A stretch of DNA of 6,016 nucleotides from the NCBI GenBank assembly GCA_015478675.1, contig JADMIH010000212.1:1-6016 (forward strand), given 5' to 3'. Each line of letters opens with the position of its first letter. The first letter of the stretch is position 1. The stretch comes from Chloroflexota bacterium. Its GTDB lineage: Bacteria > Chloroflexota > Chloroflexia > QHBQ01 > JADMIH01. The translations under genes were made by a program, and so were the position numbers. Under the pieces are notes generated by a model that was not told the origin of the DNA, did no database searches, and saw only the letters and a program-made list of their open reading frames with translations. Shown here in pieces: positions 1 to 5,759 of this stretch.

Positions 1-118
1 GGGAGAGGGGGCTTTGCGCATGCTGAGTGCACAGGGGATACAGTTGTTCTCCCATGAAGGGAGGGAAGGGCATGGGGTGAGGGCATGAGGGCACGAGGGC
101 ACGAGGGCATGAGGGACA
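1..118. repeat. Intergenic palindromic repeat cluster (two partial copies) beyond the 3' end of trmH
   Basis: This gene-free stretch follows the trmH stop codon. Two pieces of one repeat family can be seen. Positions 1-36 align with 2039-2075: both begin GGGAGAGGGGG and then share TTT, GCATG, TGAGT and AGGGGA blocks. Positions 49-63 are the exact reverse complement of 2029-2043 (CTCCC-TTCAT-GGGAG), and the following GGGGTGAGGG (74-83) matches the flank of that other copy read on the minus strand. The two pieces here therefore lie in opposite orientation. The left arm of the first piece would lie before the window. I see no transposase and no T-rich terminator. The role is unknown; 3' end protection or mobile miniature-element origin are both possible. 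Confidence 0.6.
79..116. repeat. 8-bp tandem repeat, four full units plus a partial
   Basis: Four consecutive copies of GAGGGCAY (Y = T, C, C, T) fill 79-110, followed by a partial GAGGGA. It forms the outer edge of the palindromic repeat cluster beyond trmH. Such a short-period array is likely to vary in copy number by slippage. It lies outside every gene recognised here. Confidence 0.75.
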
Positions 119-147
119 CCCCTGCGACCTCTATCCTGAGCGCTCAC

Positions 148-990
148 TCAACTTCTCGCTTGGTAACTGTCGCGCCTCTGCCGGGCTGCTTCGAAGAGGA
201 TTATGGCACCTGCCATCGCCGCATTCAGCGACTCTGCACCTCCTGCCATGGGGATGGTAAGGAAGGCGCCGTTGGCGGCAAGGCTGCGGGCCGCCGGCGT
301 GATCCCGTGCGCCTCGTTGGATATTATGAGCGCGGCGGGTCGCGTCCAATTTATTTGATCATAAGATACCTGGGCGGTGGCTTCTGTGGCGTGTATACAC
401 TCTAGCGGAACGCCTACCCTCTTCAGGTCGCTCCTAATCTGCTGGATGGTGCGCTCAGCGTACACAGGCAGGCGGAAGTGCGCCCCCATCGCGCCTCGCA
501 CCACTTTGGGGTTATAGAGATCAACAGAGAGCGGTGTAAGCCAGACGGCGGATACGCCTGCCGCTTCTGCGCTTCTAAGGAGCGTGCCCAGATTGCCGGG
601 GTCCTGTATATCATCACAAATCAAGGCGAGGGGCATCTCTACTGACGCAGGCGGGTCGGGCCACTCTACGAAGTGGAATGCGGCCACTATCCCCTGCGGG
701 TGCAAGGTTTCGCTCGCCGCCACTATAGCCCTTTCGGTAGCCCCGATTATGTGCGCTTTGTCTCTTGCCCCGTGTGGGCGTAACAATTTGTCTAGCAGAG
801 CGGCACCTCTCGCCGTCCTTTGCAGAAGCGCCGCGTTGTAGAGAGCTACATCAGGCCACGCGCCAGCCATCAGCCCTTCCTCAACGCCTCTCACTCCCTC
901 TACAAGAAACTGACGTCTCTCGCGCCGCGCTTTTGCCGTCTTCAGCGCGTGCAACGCTTTCACTATAGGATTTGCGGCGCTATCTATCAT
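148..990 (-). CDS. TrmH/SpoU-family RNA 2'-O-ribose methyltransferase (23S rRNA type)
   Basis: This is a SAM-dependent RNA ribose methyltransferase of the SPOUT superfamily, cytoplasmic and most likely acting on 23S rRNA. The N-terminal substrate-binding part begins MIDSAANPIVK and contains FLVEG, as in RlmB/TsnR-like proteins. The knotted catalytic domain carries the three family motifs, here at about residues 126-145 (DDIQDPGNLGTLLRSAEAAG, with N and R), 222-229 (IISNEAHG) and 246-266 (IPMAGGAESLNAAMAG). An ATG five codons upstream (1005) is also possible and gives 285 residues. I prefer 990 because family members usually start with M-I-x-S-x-x-N-P and because a strong hairpin ends three bases before the 1005 ATG. 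Neither start has a clear ribosome binding site. It is the third gene of the rpmI-rplT cluster, an arrangement that fits a role in ribosome maturation. The exact target nucleotide cannot be told from sequence. Confidence 0.92.
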   Translation of the reverse strand: MIDSAANPIVKALHALKTAKARRERRQFLVEGVRGVEEGLMAGAWPDVALYNAALLQRTARGAALLDKLLRPHGARDKAHIIGATERAIVAASETLHPQGIVAAFHFVEWPDPPASVEMPLALICDDIQDPGNLGTLLRSAEAAGVSAVWLTPLSVDLYNPKVVRGAMGAHFRLPVYAERTIQQIRSDLKRVGVPLECIHATEATAQVSYDQINWTRPAALIISNEAHGITPAARSLAANGAFLTIPMAGGAESLNAAMAGAIILFEAARQRRDSYQARS

Positions 991-1008
991 GGTTAGGGGC
1001 AACATGAA

Positions 1009-1037
1009 GCGGCTATTTTCTTCGGGAAAATAGCCGC
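1009..1037 (-). other. Strong 12-bp hairpin in the rplT-trmH junction, no T-tract
   Basis: The arms GCGGCTATTTTC (1009-1020) and GAAAATAGCCGC (1026-1037) pair perfectly around a five-base loop. Neither side is followed by a run of T: on the minus strand it is followed by TTCATG, the upstream possible trmH start. It is thus not a canonical intrinsic terminator. It may be a processing site, a 3' end stabiliser for the rpmI-rplT message, or a structure that limits translation of trmH. Confidence 0.7.
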
Positions 1038-1070
1038 GAGGCGTACAAATATAAAGCCGCAGACCAACGG

Positions 1071-1550
1071 CTAGGAGCTGGCTGTTTCAGGCGTAGCGCC
1101 CTCAGTTTCTCCCGCAGCAGGAAGCTCAGGAACGGCTGCCATCTCCTCGGCAGTTGTTACTGCCTGCGTTGCGACACGCTGCACAAGCTCAGGCGCGACA
1201 GGCTTGCCGCCCGCGAGAGCCACAAGCTGTGCGAAGGCCGCGCCGTCGCGCACCGCCAGTTCTGCGAGCACCTTGCGGTCGAGGGTGACGCCCGCGGCTG
1301 CCAGGCCGGAGATAAACCTGCTGTAGGACAGCCCACCCAGGCGCGCCGCCGCGTTGATGCGCACGATCCAGAGCTTACGCATGTCGCGCTTGCGCACGCG
1401 GCGGTCGCGATACTGATAAGCACGCGACTTCATCACGATCTGGTTGGCGAACCTGAACAGCCTGTGGCGCGTGCCTCTGAAGCCTGATGCGGCCTTGAGC
1501 AGCTTTACATGCCTGCGGTGGCGCGTGACGCCTCTTTTTACTCGTGGCAT
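1071..1550 (-). CDS. rplT: Large ribosomal subunit protein bL20, with acidic C-terminal extension
   Basis: bL20 binds 23S rRNA early and is needed for 50S assembly; in several bacteria it also represses its own operon. The match is near-complete from the start [19 protein letters not shown], through [10 protein letters not shown] and [15 protein letters not shown], to [16 protein letters not shown] and the [11 protein letters not shown] segment, ending near residue 118. The protein is 159 residues, whereas bL20 usually has about 117-120. The extra 40 residues are rich in Ala, Glu and Pro with almost no basic residues, so probably disordered and surface-exposed. A purine-rich AGAGGAGAG lies about ten bases before the ATG. 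It follows rpmI by 64 bp in the same direction and precedes trmH. Confidence 0.97.
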   Translation of the reverse strand: MPRVKRGVTRHRRHVKLLKAASGFRGTRHRLFRFANQIVMKSRAYQYRDRRVRKRDMRKLWIVRINAAARLGGLSYSRFISGLAAAGVTLDRKVLAELAVRDGAAFAQLVALAGGKPVAPELVQRVATQAVTTAEEMAAVPELPAAGETEGATPETASS

Positions 1551-1614
1551 TTCTCTTTGACTCTCCTCTAGGATGCGTGCGCTTGGCGCGCAAGTTGTTT
1601 GCTAACGCGCCCTT

Positions 1615-1818
1615 TTACTTAATGCCGTAGGGCAGTAGTGTCTTGATGTTGGCTTCCTGACTGGGATCGAGAGGAAACATTTTATCGAACATCCGCTTTA
1701 CGCGTGGTGATTTGCGACGCCTGAAGTGGCTCTTCATATGCTTGGTGCGCATAATTTGGCCCGTGCCTGTAATCTTGAAGCGGCGGGCTGCACCCTTGTG
1801 GGTCTTCATCTTTGGCAT
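1615..1818 (-). CDS. rpmI: Large ribosomal subunit protein bL35
   Basis: This 67-residue, very basic protein begins MPKMKTHKGAARRFKITGTG and continues with the HMKSHFRRRKSPRVKR segment typical of bL35, a component of the 50S subunit. Its length is normal for the family (about 64-67). AGGAGA (1829-1834) lies ten bases upstream of the ATG, a slightly long but acceptable spacing. It is the first gene of the cluster: the usual upstream partner infC (IF3) is absent, and a strong promoter lies directly upstream instead. Confidence 0.97.
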   Translation of the reverse strand: MPKMKTHKGAARRFKITGTGQIMRTKHMKSHFRRRKSPRVKRMFDKMFPLDPSQEANIKTLLPYGIK

Positions 1819-1890
1819 TGAGACTTTTTCTCCTGTCCCGTAAACAGTGCGAATCCATACATTCGTAAAGCCTGCCTTCGCAGGTCACAG
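1819..1890 (-). other. 5' leader of the rpmI-rplT-trmH transcript
   Basis: If transcription starts about seven bases after the TATAAT box, the leader is some 72 nt. It contains a small hairpin, CCTGC-GAAG-GCAGG (1871-1884), near its 5' end and the rpmI ribosome binding site AGGAGA near its 3' end. In other bacteria bL20 binds leaders of this operon to repress it. I cannot recognise a known L20 leader structure here, so regulation by bL20 is only a possibility. Confidence 0.4.
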
Positions 1891-1896
1891 TCGGTA

Positions 1897-1925
1897 ATTA
1901 TAACAGATGCGCCTGAGGAGTGCAA
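1897..1925 (-). promoter_or_regulatory. Sigma-70-type promoter for rpmI-rplT-trmH
   Basis: Reading the minus strand, TTGCAC (1925-1920) is followed after exactly 17 bases by a perfect TATAAT (1902-1897), with TGT directly before it, making an extended -10. The predicted start of transcription is near 1890, upstream of rpmI. It is the best promoter match I found in the window, as expected for ribosomal protein genes. Confidence 0.82.
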
Positions 1926-1984
1926 CTTTCGCCGGGCGCCTAAATGTTCAGAGCTGGGGTGGAGCAATCTTCTTGGGGTATCTA

Positions 1985-2090
1985 TGCACCCTCACCTGCC
2001 CTGACCCACCCTCACCCCCAAACCCCCTCTCCCTTCATGGGAGAGGGGGTTTATGCATGGTGAGTATGAGGGGAGGCCTGCGCCCCTACT
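1985..2090. repeat. G/C-rich palindromic intergenic repeat between midA and rpmI
   Basis: The centre is a perfect 14-bp inverted repeat: AAACCCCCTCTCCC (2020-2033), loop TTCAT, GGGAGAGGGGGTTT (2039-2052). It is flanked on the left by CCCTCAC-type pyrimidine repeats (1989-2019) and on the right by TTATGCATGGTGAGTATGAG and a GGCCTGCGCCCC block. The same core and flanks recur at positions 1-110. There is no T-run after the stem beyond the TTT that forms part of it, so intrinsic termination is not clearly supported. The rest of the gap 1926-2229 shows no gene; only a chance-looking TATAAT at 2197 stands out. Confidence 0.72.
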
Positions 2091-2229
2091 CTACACACTT
2101 ATCTGTGCGCTTGAAACGTGCAATATGAGAGATTACGAGCGGGCTATCTTTATCTTCTGCCTTACGCAGTACGCATTACATCTTCATCTCCACTCTTATA
2201 ATCATGCAGGCGCTTGAGGCGCAAAGTGC

Positions 2230-3384
2230 TTATACAATATCAGCATACTTCAGCCCCGACAAGGCTGCTCCGGCGGTTGCAGCGTCAATATTATTGCCAA
2301 GAAGCAGAACATGAAATCTGCCGAGGCCTTCCGGTGAGATAAGGGATAACGCACCTTGCCTGTAGGCAAGCTCTGCCGCAATATTATCTCCACCGCTCAC
2401 GAGCGCTTCGGCAGTGCCCAGCCCAAGGCCAACTAAAAAGTTAGACTGCCTTGTTGCTCCGATGAGGCTCATCCCCGCTTCGGCGGCGGCCTCCTCAAGC
2501 GCGGTGAAGTCTACCAACGCGGTCAGGTCCTGCTCCCCGGGGTGGGCAAGCGCCTTATCAGTAACCATTCCGGCGTAATAAGCGAGGAGTGTGCCCTCTT
2601 TGCGTGCCTCAGAGTAGCGTTGTGGGCGCGTGTCGCCGTAGTCAATGATCGTTATAACACCGCGCTGCAAAGTACGCGGCAGGTCAGCCAGCCACTTATT
2701 CACAGCCAGGTTTACCTCGAGCCTTTCTCCCTTCGCCAGACTGACACCCGCCCTCTCTACAAAGTCGGAAAGCTCCGGCGTTGATAGCGGCCCGTAAGCT
2801 ATGTCCAACTCGCCGTTGCCTACACTCTCTACATAATGCTCTTTCAGGCCATCCTTGCGCTCCTCAACCACATGCACAGGAAAGGCATCCACGAACTCAT
2901 TGGCGATCAGCGCGCCCTGCAAGCCCAACGGTAGCTCCGCTATGCTTGCCGCCCACCTGCACTTCTGAGTATGTGCTGTGAGCTTTGCCTGTTGCGCCAC
3001 CACAAGGGCGGGGCTGATCTCGACCAACCAATACCGAGCACGATCATAAATCGCCGTATCCATCGCCCGGAGCATGTCAAGGAGGTCGCGTGCTAACGTG
3101 CCCAGGCCGGGGCCGCATTCTACTATATCGAGGATCGCCGGGCTGCCGAGGAGTCGGTCTATCTCCGCTACATGTCGGGCAATTAGCCTGCCGAAAGCGG
3201 GCGAGGCTTCCGGGCTAGTGGTGAAATCTCCTTTTGGGCCGATGTCAGGTCCCGTTGAGTAGTAGCCAAGCTGCGGCTGGTACAACGCCCACTCCATGAA
3301 GCGGGCGAATGTTACAGGCCCGTGCTCCTTTATTTCACAGTGAATCCACAGGGCAAGTGAATTTTTGTTGTTTTGCGGCTGCAT
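2230..3384 (-). CDS. MidA/NDUFAF7-family SAM-dependent methyltransferase (DUF185)
   Basis: The family includes the mitochondrial NDUFAF7/MidA protein, which methylates an arginine of a complex I subunit during assembly; bacterial members are presumed protein arginine methyltransferases, but their targets are not established. The N-terminal region shows ARFMEWALYQPQLGYYS (27-43) and GPKGDFTTSPEASPAFG (49-65). The SAM-binding loop ECGPGLGTL is at 89-97, VEISP at 121-125, IANEFVDAFPVH at 160-171, IIDYGD at 246-251, and HPGEQDLTALVDF at 281-293. The C-terminus GLGRFHVLLLG (353-363) is also typical. The length of 384 residues is normal. No ribosome binding site precedes the ATG at 3384; a possible -10 (TATCAT, 3397-3392) is seven bases away, so the message could be leaderless. 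The gene is divergent from the zinc-ribbon membrane protein gene. No complex I genes are in the window. Confidence 0.93.
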   Translation of the reverse strand: MQPQNNKNSLALWIHCEIKEHGPVTFARFMEWALYQPQLGYYSTGPDIGPKGDFTTSPEASPAFGRLIARHVAEIDRLLGSPAILDIVECGPGLGTLARDLLDMLRAMDTAIYDRARYWLVEISPALVVAQQAKLTAHTQKCRWAASIAELPLGLQGALIANEFVDAFPVHVVEERKDGLKEHYVESVGNGELDIAYGPLSTPELSDFVERAGVSLAKGERLEVNLAVNKWLADLPRTLQRGVITIIDYGDTRPQRYSEARKEGTLLAYYAGMVTDKALAHPGEQDLTALVDFTALEEAAAEAGMSLIGATRQSNFLVGLGLGTAEALVSGGDNIAAELAYRQGALSLISPEGLGRFHVLLLGNNIDAATAGAALSGLKYADIV

Positions 3385-3401
3385 AGCGTTAATGATATAC
3401 T
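3373..3401 (+). promoter_or_regulatory. Extended -10 promoter for the zinc-ribbon membrane protein gene
   Basis: TATACT (3396-3401) preceded by TGA forms an extended -10. A weak -35, TTGCGG (3373-3378), lies 17 bases upstream, inside the first codons of midA. The transcript would start near 3408, giving a leader of about 40 nt. On the other strand the same bases read TATCAT (3397-3392), a possible -10 for midA, so the two promoters may overlap. Confidence 0.5.
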
Positions 3402-3433
3402 CGATACCAGGATATTGCCATGTTGTACAGATT

Positions 3434-3441
3434 AGGGGGAG
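3434..3441 (+). promoter_or_regulatory. Ribosome binding site that fixes a TTG start
   Basis: AGGGGGAG ends seven bases before the TTG at 3449, an ideal spacing. It decides the start of the zinc-ribbon gene in preference to the in-frame ATG at 3365, which has no such site, lies upstream of the predicted transcript start and overlaps midA. Confidence 0.75.
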
Positions 3442-3448
3442 TTTAGAA

Positions 3449-4300
3449 TTGGCAACTTTACTGGTATGTCCACGCTGTAGAGGATCTGTCCAACCTGATG
3501 CTCACGCCTGTCCACGTTGCGGGCTAGTGCTTAATGCGCTTGCACCCACCGGTCCATCTGCCGACTCCGTGCCGGGGATTGCATCGCAACGCAATGGCTT
3601 TCCACAATCACGAGGTGCAGCGTCTGTGCTTGGTACGAACGATATGGAATACCTTTCTAATGGCAACCCTGATTCTGCAGGAGGTACCGGCACCGCGCCT
3701 TACGATACTCCTCTACCGCGTATAGTGTCGCAGCCTGTAAGGTCGCGCGGCTCTGCTGCGCCCACGCCCGCTGCTGCTCCCGCAAGCTCGGTCCGGCTGG
3801 TGCCGAGAGGCGCGATTGAGCTTTTGCCACAGGAGAGTGTGGCTTTCCAGTTAGGCGCGCTCTACCTGACGAACAAGCGAGTTATACTGCTTGCTCCCAG
3901 CGTAGTGCGCGCAGCCTTCCTGCGCGATATTGACGCCGTAGGTACGGTTACCGAGCGGGCTTCAGGTTGGAGCCTCTTCTTTGGGCTGCTGCTGGCGGCG
4001 TTGGCGGTGCTGAGTCTCTATGCCTCCTATAACCGCTCGACCCTTCAGAGCACGATACCACAACTCTACATCTTTGACCCGATTATTATCGCAGGCGTGC
4101 TCGGCTTGTTGGCGGCGCTGGCTATTGTGGGATACTTTCTGTGGACAAAGCGCACGCTCTTCGTCTCCGTGAGTGGCAGGCCCCTTATAACCGTTAGTAT
4201 CACCGATTGGAACTCGCGCAAGCTGGAAGGGATGGACGCTTTCGTGAACTCCTTCTTCCAGTTGAAAGACGCTCTCCACGCCGGAGAGTTCGGCGATTAG
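3449..4300 (+). CDS. Zinc-ribbon membrane protein with a PH-like domain split by two membrane helices
   Basis: The specific function is unknown. With the TTG start the protein has 283 residues. Residues 7-24 form a zinc ribbon (CPRC ... CPRCG, four cysteines). Residues 30-115 are a low-complexity Pro/Ser/Gly/Ala linker. Residues 120-168 (IELLPQES, ALYLTNKRVILL) resemble the first strands of bacterial PH/GRAM-like domains, where the L-T-N-K-R-hydrophobic motif is common. Two hydrophobic segments, about 174-194 and 210-232, should form a membrane hairpin. After them, KRTLFVSVSGRPLITVSI and a final helix (FVNSFFQLKDAL) look like the remaining strands and C-terminal helix of the same fold. Both ends are then expected in the cytoplasm. 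No signal peptide is seen. It is divergent from midA and converges on the DUF3090 gene. PH-like assignment is inferred from motif and strand pattern only. Confidence 0.8.
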   Translation: MATLLVCPRCRGSVQPDAHACPRCGLVLNALAPTGPSADSVPGIASQRNGFPQSRGAASVLGTNDMEYLSNGNPDSAGGTGTAPYDTPLPRIVSQPVRSRGSAAPTPAAAPASSVRLVPRGAIELLPQESVAFQLGALYLTNKRVILLAPSVVRAAFLRDIDAVGTVTERASGWSLFFGLLLAALAVLSLYASYNRSTLQSTIPQLYIFDPIIIAGVLGLLAALAIVGYFLWTKRTLFVSVSGRPLITVSITDWNSRKLEGMDAFVNSFFQLKDALHAGEFGD

Positions 4301-4409
4301 ACCTTCTTCAGGTGAAAGCTAAAGGCCTTCGCCCCCATTGGCTTTCATGCGCAGCTTTGTCTCAGCGCAACATCGGCGCGGCGGCAAAAGCTACCTTTGT
4401 ATGCTCTTA

Positions 4410-4961
4410 CTATTCATCGGGCGTTAGCTTTTGGTGCCCATTGGTCGGCGGGCAGAAGTGGGGCATGCCCGCCGCCGGAAGGGGTGTGCCGCAGAGAGGG
4501 CACAGGGGCCGCCCGCCCGATATTACTTCCAGGCTGTTGGCCTGTAACGCCTCCATTTGCTTGCGTGTCGCCAGGCACCGGAAGGTGGGGCTATCCTCAT
4601 CCGGGGACTCGCGTTCCACTGCTTCAAGGGCTATCAGGTCGCGCTGAGGATCATAGCGCAATCCCAGGCTGCCGATGTATATCTCTGTCTCTGGTTGAGC
4701 CGGAAAGTTGGGAGGTTTTGGGTTGCTGTTCGGCGAAGCGCCTGTGAGGAAATCCTCGCTCCTCCCCGCATCAATTTCGAGAAGCAGCCTGGCGATAGCT
4801 TCCGCGAGCGCCTGTAGCTGTTCTTTCTCAAGCCACAGTTGAGCCGAATTCGCTTCGCTCAGTACAAGAAGTCGGAAGGTGCGCTGCCCCGGCACGCCAA
4901 CCGCCTCTGCTCCTATCCAATCCACGCGACCCATATTGTGACGTGGCCGTCTCATGCTCAT
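4410..4961 (-). CDS. DUF3090 family protein with C-terminal zinc-binding motif
   Basis: DUF3090 proteins are about 180-200 residues, of unknown function, found mainly in Actinomycetota and Chloroflexota. The hallmark N-terminal segment VGVPGQRTFRLLV is at 22-33, followed by WLEKEQLQALAEAIARLL (43-60). A variable Pro/Asn-rich stretch (75-92) leads to a second strand-rich part (IYIGSLGLRYD ... TFRCLATRKQMEAL). The C-terminus GRPLCPLCGTPL ... HFCPPTNGH (150-176) gives Cys154, Cys157, Cys170 and His168/His176 as likely zinc ligands. GGGAG lies nine bases before the ATG at 4961; the ATG at 4955 would also be suitably spaced from GGAG. In actinobacteria this gene usually sits with a histidine phosphatase and an SCO1664-type gene; neither is next to it here. 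The gap 4301-4409 to the converging gene holds an imperfect inverted repeat but no clear terminator. Confidence 0.85.
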   Translation of the reverse strand: MSMRRPRHNMGRVDWIGAEAVGVPGQRTFRLLVLSEANSAQLWLEKEQLQALAEAIARLLLEIDAGRSEDFLTGASPNSNPKPPNFPAQPETEIYIGSLGLRYDPQRDLIALEAVERESPDEDSPTFRCLATRKQMEALQANSLEVISGGRPLCPLCGTPLPAAGMPHFCPPTNGHQKLTPDE

Positions 4962-5088
4962 TGCTCCGCTCTCCCTCTATACATAATAAAGTGGCTTTCT
5001 TGCCTTTTCCCTCACACGATTTGCCGGAGCGATAATAGCAATAGTTATACCCACTTGTGGGGCGATACGCTGAGTGCCACTCGGCTCC
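4962..5088. other. Divergent intergenic region, A+T-rich, promoter(s) likely
   Basis: This gap separates the DUF3090 gene (minus) from the 208-residue gene (plus). On the minus strand, -10-like sequences TATTAT and TATAAC occur, but none has a convincing -35 at the right spacing. A short palindrome CCACTTGTGG (5051-5060) could be an operator half or chance. No RNA gene is seen. Confidence 0.35.
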
Positions 5089-5117
5089 TTGCCCCAAAGC
5101 GACCTCTCCTGTATATT
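5089..5117 (+). promoter_or_regulatory. Promoter for a possibly leaderless message
   Basis: TTGCCC (5089-5094) and TATATT (5112-5117) are separated by exactly 17 bases, matching the consensus at 4 and 5 of 6 positions. Transcription should start at about 5124-5125, which is the ATG of the downstream gene. There is no purine-rich ribosome binding site in that stretch, consistent with a leaderless mRNA. Confidence 0.6.
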
Positions 5118-5124
5118 GTTGTAT

Positions 5125-5751
5125 ATGACAGATGCTATTGGGAACGACTATAACACACCTCAGGTGACGCGCAGGCGTAGGCCGCGCCGCCGCCTATCTA
5201 TAGACACCACAGACAGCGCGGGCGATGCCACATCTACAGTGCTCACCCCGGAGTTTGCCGGCCTGGCTGTGGCATTTGGCAATACTTTACTCTTCATCGG
5301 GTATGAAGTCAACGGCCTGGCAGAAATCACGGTTTATCCACGCTACCGCTTCTCCTCTGATGACCGTGTGCATGCGTATATCGGCTACCTGAACGTGCCT
5401 TTTGGCGCTCGGTGGGAGGAGATTCTGTCGCAGGCCAATGCTATCTCTGAGGAAGCACAACGAAATTACCGGACCGCTGTAACGCACCGCGCAAACGAGA
5501 TGCGCTTGCACGGCTCGCGCTACGAGACGGCTTATGATAGCATTACCGGCATCTTCCGCGAGTGCTGGCATGGCTTCGCTCTGAGGTTAGAACGGGAACA
5601 ACCCGTTGTGAAGAGCAATATCACCTTCCAGGGGAAAGCGCCCGGCCCGGTGCTCGTCACCTGGCGTGGCGAGCCATACACCTTGCAAGTTTACACAACA
5701 GGCTCTATCCTGCTCCTGAAAGGTGACAGGCGCTCGACGCTGGCGAAGTAG
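5125..5751 (+). CDS. Hypothetical protein, unrecognised, Arg-rich N-terminus
   Basis: I do not recognise the family. The 208-residue protein begins with a short polar segment containing an arginine cluster (RRRRPRRR, 16-23), then a Thr/Ser/Asp-rich stretch (25-41). A moderately hydrophobic part at 44-62 (FAGLAVAFGNTLLFIGYEV) is more like buried strands than a membrane helix. There follows a strand-rich section (EITVYPRYRF), a predicted helical stretch at 95-160 with many charged residues, and a strand-rich end (GPVLVTWRGEPYTLQVY, SILLLKG). No signal peptide, metal motif or catalytic signature stands out. Codon use resembles the neighbours, and no other reading frame competes over the whole length. 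The ATG at 5125 is chosen because it coincides with the expected transcript start; an ATG 17 codons upstream would overlap the promoter. It is divergent from the DUF3090 gene and ends 8 bp from sufU. Confidence 0.75.
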   Translation: MTDAIGNDYNTPQVTRRRRPRRRLSIDTTDSAGDATSTVLTPEFAGLAVAFGNTLLFIGYEVNGLAEITVYPRYRFSSDDRVHAYIGYLNVPFGARWEEILSQANAISEEAQRNYRTAVTHRANEMRLHGSRYETAYDSITGIFRECWHGFALRLEREQPVVKSNITFQGKAPGPVLVTWRGEPYTLQVYTTGSILLLKGDRRSTLAK

Positions 5752-5759
5752 TAGGATAG

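Noticed and set aside
137..146. Palindrome TGAGCGCTCA just after the trmH stop codon
   Set aside because: Only ten bases, with no loop and no T-run; too short to call a terminator or operator.
85..405. 106-codon plus-strand open frame
   Set aside because: It starts in the tandem repeat and runs antisense through the conserved catalytic end of trmH; it is a shadow frame.
1806..1862. Short open frame in the rpmI leader, overlapping the rpmI start
   Set aside because: About 18 codons with no ribosome binding site; an attenuation peptide cannot be supported from this.
1907..2128. 73-codon plus-strand open frame between midA and rpmI
   Set aside because: It overlaps the rpmI promoter and the palindromic repeat; the product is low-complexity and there is no ribosome binding site.
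2197..2202. TATAAT on the plus strand as a promoter
   Set aside because: No -35 at a proper distance and no plus-strand gene downstream for more than 1 kb.
4313..4347. Inverted repeat TGAAAGCTAA / TTGGCTTTCA as terminator between converging genes
   Set aside because: The stem has one G-U type pair and a long loop, and no T-tract follows on either strand; a terminator role is not supported.
4207..4647. 146-codon plus-strand open frame
   Set aside because: It begins inside the zinc-ribbon gene and ends antisense to the DUF3090 gene, both well supported by family motifs.
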